Shown piece after piece: positions 56,800-64,000 of a stretch of 64,000 nt of DNA. The DNA is from Ascaphus truei (taxonomy: Eukaryota; Chordata; Amphibia; Anura; Ascaphidae). The DNA lies in NCBI GenBank assembly GCA_036426205.1, contig CM071571.1:117279921-117343920 (forward strand), written 5' to 3'. The notes under the pieces are model-generated. The model was not told the DNA's origin and made no database searches. It was given only the letters and a program-made list of their open reading frames with translations. A program made the position numbers and the translations under genes. The stretch's first letter is position 1. Each line of letters begins with the position of its first letter.

Positions 56800-57660
56800 A
56801 GGATCCCATGAGTTGGGACCAAATTGGGTGGCAGCAGGGGCTTTTGCACCCAGGTGATGGCTATATATGCCAGGATCACTTTATGAAGGCTGGGATTGGA
56901 GGAGTGATGGACATGATAAGACCACAACAAAATGGCAGTGCTTTCAGAGTTATATTCAACCAAGCTGAGTATTCTAAAAAGCGTATCACTCTTATTATTG
57001 TGTTTATGTTGGTTGTTTCCCAAGCTGGGTTTGGATCTTTGGTGATTTCTTCATCCATTGGGTTTAGAAGAGGGTGGTTTTGATACCTTTCGGAAGCAGC
57101 TTGGTTTGATGGTTCACCTTGCAGAGAGCTCATGGTTGGGTCAGTAGGAAGCGGAAGAGGAGGTCATTAGTGGAGTCAGCTTTTCTCCTGTTGTATGTAG
57201 GCGGAAATGATCTTGTAAAGATTAAAACAATTGATTTATTTTTAGCAATGAGAAGGGATCTGGGGCAAATTTATCTTGCTTTTAGTTAGACTGTATTTAT
57301 TTGGTCCAAAATGTTTCCATGGCAAATATGGCAAGGGGCGAAAGATGTAGAAAGGGGCAGGATCAATCTGAACAAAGGGCCATATTTTTTTGAGAGTGTG
57401 AGTGGTGTAGCGCTACAGCACTAAATTTAGAACGTGCTGGATCTTGGTTGTACTCAGAGAATGTCATATACCTTTCAGATATAGATGTCATGGATATTTT
57501 TAACATGGGTCTTCAGTATGGTATGGTGGAAAGCTCTCAGTTTGGTGGGGTGCTGAGGCAAAATGTGGGGGATAAAATGCCTAACTTGTGGTGTTTGGAT
57601 GAATCAGTTCCCAGTTGGGGGTGGCATTGCTGGGGCTGTAGCTAGGGCATTCCTACTAGT
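56800..57660 (+). pseudogene. SGNH-hydrolase ORF remnant of a Ngaro-type retrotransposon
   Basis: The + strand carries YVGGNDLVKIKTIDLFLAM (from about 57194) with the G-x-N-D block of SGNH hydrolases. It then has a WSKMFPWQIWQGAKDVERGR stretch (about 57300-57355) and a C-terminal NVIYLSDIDVMDIFNMGLQY (about 57460-57520), corresponding to the D-x-V-H-L block; here Asp and His are lost. A degraded start of the domain lies near 57035-57100. Several frame changes break it. Ngaro elements are known to carry such an ORF; its role in the element is unclear. It lies 14 kb from the other Ngaro remnant and is probably a separate copy. Confidence 0.6.
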
Positions 57661-59520
57661 TTTGCTGGGTGATCTTTATATACAACCTATTAGGCTGGTA
57701 CGGCTAGTGGGTTTCAGGGTTATTATCAGAAGTTCTGGGATTTGTTAACCCCCAGGTATTGTGCACACTATCTCTGCTAGTCATGTGTATTGTTATCAGT
57801 AAAATATGTGAATATTTAATCCCATTTATTTGTCTAGTGTGTTTATTGCGTAAGGTAGTAGTTAATATTCCAGAGGAGAAGTGCGAAACATACAGCATCA
57901 AGTCATGTATGTGGTTATGGAATATTTCATAATATATACCACTCCTTTGCTATACTGAGTTCTCCCCTGTTCAGTATTTCACTGGGCTAGAATTTTTGAG
58001 AGTGGAACTCAAATTATTTCCCAACTCTAAAATTGTTTACATCTGTTTCCAATGGAAAAGCAGAGAAATAATGAAACTAGGAGCAACTGAAACCCTGGAA
58101 GACAAAGTTAACTAGGTCCAAAAATACATGAAATACAGTACCATAAAATCATCAGCAATTGCTTAAGTCCAATAAGTTGTATATTGTTGTTGTTTTTGTG
58201 TGTGTTGTGTAGTGTTAGGACTCTTGCCAGTTACACAAATTAATTAGCATTGGAGAACTCAGTGTGTGATTGGCCGTAGGGGTTTACATGCCGTAAATAT
58301 TAAGCCATCAGAAGCAACTTATTGGCTGTAAGAGACTTACCAAGCTTTTCAAACATTAAAATTGGCAAAGAATCCCTATTAAGCTGAGGAAGATGTATCA
58401 TGACTGGGACACATGTTTATTAGATCGCCTCCAGAGTGACATATTTTTTTTTATATATATATATAGTTTTTCTATATAAACTACTTCTCTGGAAGCAACA
58501 AGGCTGATGGAAGTTAATGAATGAGTTTTATTTATAAACAAACATTGACCTTTACTAACATTAGTTTAGCAATTTAAGAAGTGTAAATGCTAGGATCCTG
58601 TGTACAATACAATGAATCTGCAAAAACTATACAAACTTAATAGTACATGTGAATCAATTTGTATGAATTACAAGTGAACAGATGGGTGTCTCTACAGTGT
58701 CTTGTTTTTCTGTTTTAATTATAATTTCTTCTTGGGACTATGGTTCTGTTTTTCTATCATAATGTACAGCTAGAAAGACACAACAGGTTTTGTGGAGAAG
58801 CAATAACCCATGACTGAACAGGAATTGATTGGCACAAAAATACTCTAGTATCATTGGATCCATCTGGTGATGTTTGTTTTTGGGGCCAAAACTCTCCATT
58901 TCCAGTTGATGAAACATTACAATAAATATGTTAACTACACAGCTATTTTACCAAGGAAGTAGTAAAATGAATTCCCATAAATATATACAACAAATGTAGG
59001 TAAATTGAAACTGTTGTGCTTTCAATTTGTTGTGCTGTATACAGTGAATCAAAGTATTTGCGCTTAAAAAGCACGAGATATGCAGAAAGAAGGCAATTGC
59101 CTTGAAACTTTCCTACAGATGCAGCAGCCATTATTCGATCATTTCTCTGCGATGTTTTTGTAAAGTCTGCTGTATTCCATGTGGCATTACTCATTAAACT
59201 TGCATGAAGGCTGTCAATCAGACACACAGTTGTTGATTTCCGTGATTACTGTGATTGTGATTTGTTTGGGTGAAGTTCTGCGTGTTTCTGCTAAATGGCA
59301 AAAGTGAATCCCTTTGCACAGGGCAACCAGTGCATTGTGTGTAGTCAATTTGCAGGTGTTTAAAAACTAGATAAAAAGAGTGGCCGCTACAGTCATTCAT
59401 TGTAAATTAACCTTGGTCGCTGAAGAGGTTATCAAATGTAGGCATTTCATAATTAAAATCTCCACAGTATACACAATGCTTGTCCTGTTATTCTACATTG
59501 CTATCCCTGCACCTGGTGAA
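57661..59520. other. AT-rich spacer upstream of the forkhead gene
   Basis: No other gene was recognised. No TATA box or CpG island was identified close to the forkhead start. A stop-free stretch continues upstream of the proposed ATG to about 59380 but does not look like Fox protein. Confidence 0.45.
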
Positions 59521-60311
59521 ATGGACATCATGTCAAGTCCTTATACCAAACCACAATGTAGCTACGCATTTCTCATATTTTCTGCTATTAATGCTGAAAC
59601 AGATAAGAAGGCGACTTTAGCAGAGATATACGACTATATAATTGAAAAATATGAATTCTTCACATTTTTACTGAACCAACGTGGCTGGAAGCATTCTATA
59701 AGGCAAACATAACTAATAAGGATAGCTTTTTTCGCACAGCCTTTCCTCCAGGAGATACCAGTACAGGAGGATATTGTTATATGCTACCAGCTTTTGCCGG
59801 GATGTTTGCTCATGGCGACTGCAAAAGAAGAAAGGTCGGGTTTCATCCATTTACGATTCGTACAGTACGTACTTTCCGACCATGCAGTGTACAGGTACCA
59901 ACACCGGCTTCCCAATATTATTGCAATAACGGGCTGACCATGACTGAAAACCTAGTCAGCCACAATCTCTGCTACCTGGCACCGCCTGATTACCAGCTTC
60001 AACAGGCACCTGTCAACTATAATGCTGATTACTTGTATGATCCCGGCTATTACGCACAATTCTGTACACCCCTGACATTGGGTCATGTCCACCCGGTTGG
60101 CAAGGTATATAATGAAGGTAAATATAATGCAGACAACATGATGACCCCAGCTTGTACGCACAATATACCTCTGACATTGACACATCTCCACCTGTTTTGC
60201 AAAGTTTATAATGAAGGTAAATATAAGATACTATACAGTATTAACTTTACCATGACGTCACATAACCCTGAACGTCATTTGATGCCGGGGCGAGCAGGGG
60301 GGGTGGTGTGA
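59521..60311 (+). pseudogene. Divergent forkhead (Fox) gene with one frameshift
   Basis: Forkhead proteins are nuclear transcription factors that bind DNA with a winged-helix domain. From ATG 59521 the frame reads MDIMSSPYTKPQCSYAFLIF, then KKATLAEIYDYIIEKYEFF (helices 1-2) and NQRGWKHSIR (recognition helix), and stops at 59712. In the +2 frame the domain continues at once (NITNKDSFFRTAFPP, a wing, then MFAHGDCKRRK) and stays open for about 200 codons to 60311. The break falls in the codon of the invariant His of SIRHN, where only CA remains of the triplet, which points to a one-base deletion. The protein would be about 265 residues, short for a Fox factor, with Cys replacing the usual wing Trp. 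The subfamily is unresolved; some resemblance to FoxL-type helices is seen. Because no other stop is present, a recent mutation or a sequence error are both possible. Other start choices upstream lack Fox similarity. Intronless as seen. Confidence 0.65.
60042..60239 (+). repeat. In-frame 99-bp tandem duplication in the forkhead C-terminus
   Basis: CTGACATTG at 60072 and 60171, and AATGAAGGTA at 60111 and 60210, are each 99 bp apart. The encoded 33-residue unit contains PLTLGHVHPVGKVYNEGKY, then PLTLTHLHLFCKVYNEGKY. The copies differ at several positions, so the duplication is not brand new, yet both stay open. Confidence 0.8.
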
Positions 60312-61072
60312 GGTGCAGAGAAAAGCAGCCTTGTATAGTGTACTGTATGCCTGCCATAGCTCATCAATGCTTGTACACATGCGCACTAGTGCGTGACTTG
60401 ACGCATGCACACTACCGGAATTTATAGCATCATTTTTTTTTTCAGAAAAGAAACTTTGAAATTGAGCATCAAAAGATAAGGATGAATTTCGATGGAACTC
60501 TAATATCGCTTTTTTAAAACATTGCATTTTTTACTTTTATACAGTCAGTATTACTAGCTTCACGCTTTTAAAACTTTGCTTCACTACAGTATTATTTTGG
60601 ACAATACCCTATGCACTGTGATTCAATTACATATCATAACCTGTAATAACCCCCCCAAAGCCAAGCAAAAGGCATTTGACTCATTATAAACACCTCTGTC
60701 AGGTGATACTCTAGGACATTCACACAGATAGACACAATGTTTCAGGCTTTGGTTCTTGGCTGAGAATTTACTTACTGCCAATGTGAATTTCAAGACCAAA
60801 AAATAAATAAATAAAGGCATATTTTTTGTAATTTTTTCTAGAGCAGGGTTTAATAAATGAGCGCTTTTAAGGAAAACTTTGTTATGCATTTTTTGTCATA
60901 TTTTATCAATTTTTACATTTAAAAAATCACTACATTTTTATTTCTCTATGAGGTGGCATACTGTCAAATTTTTGTCGGGGGGAGTGGGAATTCTATTCAA
61001 TACCTTCAACTTTGGGTAGGCTTGGTCTGCTTACAGTATCATACTGTTTATGGAAATATCACACACAAACAT
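60312..61072. other. Spacer downstream of the forkhead gene
   Basis: AT-rich. A third, diverged relative of the 211-bp unit may lie at 60716-60760 (GGACATTCACACAGATAGAC, then AATGTTTCAGG). No gene seen. Confidence 0.4.
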
Positions 61073-61490
61073 GGTACAGTATCAAGGGAGTCATAACTTT
61101 TATTGTATTTTACAACAGTTCAAATGATTTCTTTCAACTTTAATCCTGTAGGCTCATCACCGCATTAGACCAAGATGGACTAATTAAGTTGCACCTCCCT
61201 CCCCCTCCCCCCCCACACACTCATAATAGGACATTCACACACAAAGACATATATACTGTAATGTTTCAGGTTTTGGCTATTATGGTACAGTATCAAGGGA
61301 GTCATAACTTTTATTGTATTTTAGAACAGTTCAAATGATTTCTTTCAACTTTAATCCTGTAGGCTCATCACCGCATTAGACCAAGATGAACTAATTTAGT
61401 TGCACCTCCCCCACCCCCCACACACTCACAATAGGACAGTCACACACAAAGACATATACACTGTAATTTTTCAGGTTTTGGCTATTATGG
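61073..61490 (+). repeat. 211-bp tandem duplication
   Basis: Units 61073-61283 and 61284-61490 are nearly identical. Landmarks are GGTACAGTATCAAGGGAGTC, CATCACCGCATTAGACCAAG and CAGGTTTTGGCTATTATGG. Differences lie mainly in the C-rich part. Confidence 0.9.
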
Positions 61491-61544
61491 TTTTTAATTC
61501 CATGGGCTTTAGCTGAGTCACCTGGAAACGACCGGCTTGCTAAT

Positions 61545-62437
61545 GATGTTGTATTGTATTGTATGTCTTTATTTATATAGCGCCATAAATGTACATAGTG
61601 CTTCACAGTAGTGATACATGTTGTAACCATATAAATAACAAATAATATAAATAACAGATCATGGGAATAAGTGCTTCAGACATAAAAGTAACATTAAGGA
61701 AGAGGAGTCCCTGCTCCGATGAGCTTACAATCTAAATGGTAGGTAGGGGAACGTATAGAGACAGTAGGAGGGAATTCTTGTAAGTGCGTCTGCAGCGGGC
61801 CAAGCTTTATGTATCATGTGTCCAGGATTATCCACAGTGCTATTCATATGCGTCTTTAAGCAAATGTGTCTTAAGGTGGATAGAGAGGGGGCTAGTCGGG
61901 TATTGAGGGGAAGGGCATTCCAGAGGTGCGGGTCAGTCAGTGAGAAAGGTTTAAGGTGGGAGAGGGCTTCAGATACAAAGGGGGTAGAGAGAAGGCATCT
62001 TTGAGCAGAACGCAAGAGTTGGGATGGTGCATAGCGAGAAATTAGGGCTGAGATGTAAGGAGGGGCAGAAGAGTGTAAAGCTTTAAAAGTGAGGAGGAGA
62101 ATTGAGTGTGAGATGCGGGATTTGATCGGAAGTCAGGAGAGGGATTTCAGCAGGGGAGACGCGGAGACAGATTTAGGAAAGAGTAGAGTGATTCTGGCAG
62201 CAGCGTTTAGGATAGATTGTAGGGGAGACAGGTGAGAGGCAGGGATGCCGGACAGCAGAAGGTTGCAGTAATCGAGACGGGAGAGAATGAGGGCCTGAGT
62301 CAGAGTTTTAGCAGTCGAGTAACAGAGGAAAGGGCGTATCTTTGTGATATTGCGGAGGAAAAAGCGACAAGTTTTAGAAACGTTTTGAATGTGAGAGGAG
62401 AATGTGAGAGAGGAATCTAGTGTGACCCCTAGGCAAT
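61545..62437 (-). pseudogene. Antisense L2-type LINE: RT C-terminus and 3' UTR
   Basis: On the minus strand the sequence runs from an RT thumb region (LTQALILSRLDYCNLLLSGI, about 62320-62260) through FKALHSSAPPYISALISRYA (about 62085-62030) and DPHLWNALPLNTRLAPSLST (about 61930-61875). It then passes into a 3' UTR ending GGCGCTATATAAATAAAGAC followed by ATACAATACAATACAA repeats at 61545. The catalytic palm is absent (5' truncation), and a stop and frame change interrupt the frame near 62130 and 61870. Family members move by target-primed reverse transcription. It is about 90% similar to the copy at 63303. Confidence 0.75.
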
Positions 62438-63010
62438 GAGTTCATAAGTTGTGGGATATGTCCAAATTCCATAACTACCGCAAACATAGTTGTGATCCCC
62501 AAAGACGGAAAAGATCCATCGGTCTGTAAGAGCTACTGCCCGATCTTGCTATTGAACTTGAATACTATGCAAAAGTCCTAGCCAACAGGCTGAATGTTAC
62601 TGAATGTTACTTACTGTATTTAATTTACCCGGATCAGGTGGGATTTATCTCAGGCCATCAAGCTCTTGATAATACTAGACGAAAAATTGATCTAACACAC
62701 ATGGTGCACAACTCTAAACTCCAGCTATGTTCCTAGTTGCTGAAAAAGCTTTTGATAGCATCAACTGGAACTTTATGTTTGCTACACTCGAGTCCTTTGT
62801 GTTAGGGAAAAAATGTATTACGGCTATCAAAATATTGTACTCAAACCCATCAGCAATTGTTAAAGCAGACGACCAGGGCTCCAATAGATTCTCCATCACA
62901 AATGAAACTAGACAAGGGTGCCCCCTCTTTCCACTCATTTTTTCCTTATCAATTGAACCTATATGCAGACGACGTCATCCTTTGATGCATCGATTGAGGT
63001 GAGCTGCAGA
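62438..63010 (+). pseudogene. Tx1/L1-type reverse transcriptase fragment
   Basis: The + strand shows NIVVIPKDGKDPS near 62485, then YPDQVGFISGHQALDNTRR (about 62626-62685). AEKAFDSINWNFMF follows (about 62742-62783), and TRQGCPLFPLIFSLSIEP (about 62908-62960) after it. These are the RT blocks of L1-clade elements; Tx1-type members are common in frogs. The catalytic position before AEKAFD, normally Asp, is Val. The RT block after SIEP jumps directly to YADDVIL in another frame, so roughly 45 codons are missing and both catalytic motifs are damaged. Frame changes occur upstream as well. It lies between two antisense L2 copies. Confidence 0.7.
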
Positions 63011-63302
63011 AGAGAGAAATTGCATTCTGTCAAAATGTTAGTACAGGGTCTAAAAAATATTATTAGACTGGTTATCTGATACTGTATCATGATATAAAAT
63101 ACAATAAATATGGGATATGATACTATAACGAATTGAAAGGTAGCACACAGTGTACACTTTACACTACAGTAAATCAAGGTCAAGTTAATGGATGTGTGTT
63201 TAACACCCTATTCAAGGGTCATTAATTCGTCATTAGTGATTCAATAGCTTCCATTCACTTGTCCCATTGTATACTGAATAAGAGTAAACCAGAGACAAAT
63301 AA
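63011..63302. other. AT-rich spacer, no gene seen
   Basis: Nothing recognised. Confidence 0.4.
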
Positions 63303-64000
63303 GTTGTATTGTATTGTATGTCTTTATTTATATAGCGCCATTAATGTACATAGCGCTTCACAGCAGTAATACATGTGGTAATCAAATAAATAACAGATAA
63401 TATAAATAACAGATCATGGGAATAAGTGCTTTAGACATTAAGGAAGAGGAGTCCCTGCTCCGAGGAGCTTACAGTCTAATTGGTAGGTATGGAGAACGTA
63501 CAGAGACAGTAGGAGGGAGTTCTGTTAAGTGCGTCTGCAGGGGGCCAAGCTTTATGTATCATGTGTTCAGAATAGCCACAGTGCTATTCATATGCTTCTT
63601 TAAGCAAGTGTGTCTTAAGGTAGGTCTTAAAGGTGGATAGAGAGGGTGCTAGTCGGGTACTGAGGGGAAGGGCATTCCAGAGGTGTGGGGCAGTCAATGA
63701 AAAAGGTTTAAGGCGGGAGAGGGCTTTAGATACAAAGGGGGTAGAGAGAAGACATCCTTGAGAAGAACGCAAGAGTCTGGATGGTGCATAACGAGAAATT
63801 AGGGCTGAGATGTAAGGAGGGGCAGAAGAGTGTAAAGCTTTAAAAGTGAGGAGAAGAATGGAGTGTGAGATGCGGGATTTGATCGGAAGCCAGGAGAGGG
63901 ATTTCATGAGGGGAGATGCTGAGACAGATCTCGGAAAGAGTAGAGTGTTTCTGGCAGCAGCGTTTAGGATAGATTGTAGGGGAGACAGGTGAGAGGCAGG
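63303..64000 (-). pseudogene. Antisense L2-type LINE, second copy, runs off the window
   Basis: Same layout as 61545-62437. The minus-strand frame 63907-63584 reads SLSWLPIKSRISHSILLLTF through TAPHLWNALPLSTRLAPSLS to KTYLKTHLLKEAYE, an uninterrupted C-terminus of the LINE reverse transcriptase. The 3' UTR then ends in the ATACAATACAA repeat at 63303. The rest of the copy lies beyond the window, so its total length is unknown. This frame is better preserved than in the neighbouring copy. Confidence 0.75.

Noticed and set aside
59380..59520. Upstream start for the forkhead protein at 59380
   Set aside because: The extra 47 residues show no Fox similarity. The ATG at 59521 places the domain near the N-terminus and is preferred, though not proven.

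Overview
This window looks like intergenic DNA from a large, repeat-rich vertebrate genome, most likely a frog. That assignment is an inference from the repeats: L2/CR1-type LINEs, a Tx1-type L1 reverse transcriptase piece, Ngaro/DIRS tyrosine-recombinase retrotransposons, Penelope-like elements (PLEs), a Ty3/gypsy element, PIF/Harbinger-like and TTAA-flanked miniature elements, a Helitron end and long microsatellites. No bacterial-style operon, tRNA, rRNA or CRISPR array is visible. Nearly every long open reading frame is either a broken transposon gene or an artefact of low-complexity sequence.

The one host-type gene is a small, divergent forkhead (Fox) transcription factor gene at 59521-60311 on the + strand. 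Its DNA-binding domain is interrupted by what looks like a single missing base in the recognition helix. Its C-terminal part carries an in-frame 99-bp tandem duplication.

Layout. 1-13 kb: AT-rich spacer, GC-rich Harbinger-like miniature elements (1828-2186, 8041-9112), a pyrimidine-rich simple tract (3.4-4.3 kb), LTR-like pieces with a direct duplication (5.4-7.2 kb), a hairpin with a CRE at its apex (10473-10591), a CA array, and a solo LTR with target duplication (11994-12743). 13-29 kb: LINE tails, an antisense L2 copy split by a Harbinger-like element, further miniature elements, and a LINE reverse transcriptase relic at 27.3-28.5 kb whose 3' UTR carries an insertion. 29-39 kb: an LTR, foldback and palindromic sequences, a truncated antisense Ty3/gypsy gag-pol with an LTR that has long terminal inverted repeats, a 217-bp near-perfect palindrome and a PLE fragment. 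39-43 kb: a decayed Ngaro/DIRS element (RT-RNase H and tyrosine recombinase). 43.7-48 kb: an LTR-like segment with housekeeping-promoter motifs, and a PLE with a GIY-YIG domain. 47.7-49.4 kb: a candidate DNA transposon full of CT and CA repeats. 50.4-56.15 kb: a probable Helitron that carries a 51-bp GC-rich minisatellite and about 5 kb of CACC/GTCA-based satellite. 56.8-57.7 kb: a relic of the SGNH-hydrolase ORF of a Ngaro-type element. 59.5-60.3 kb: the forkhead gene. 61-64 kb: a 211-bp tandem duplication and two antisense L2 copies with a Tx1 RT fragment between them.

The window does not show genes working together in a pathway. Its structure is one of nested insertions, and the notable signals are unusual repeat architectures and the disrupted forkhead gene. 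All family assignments come from motifs read by eye; no database search was run.
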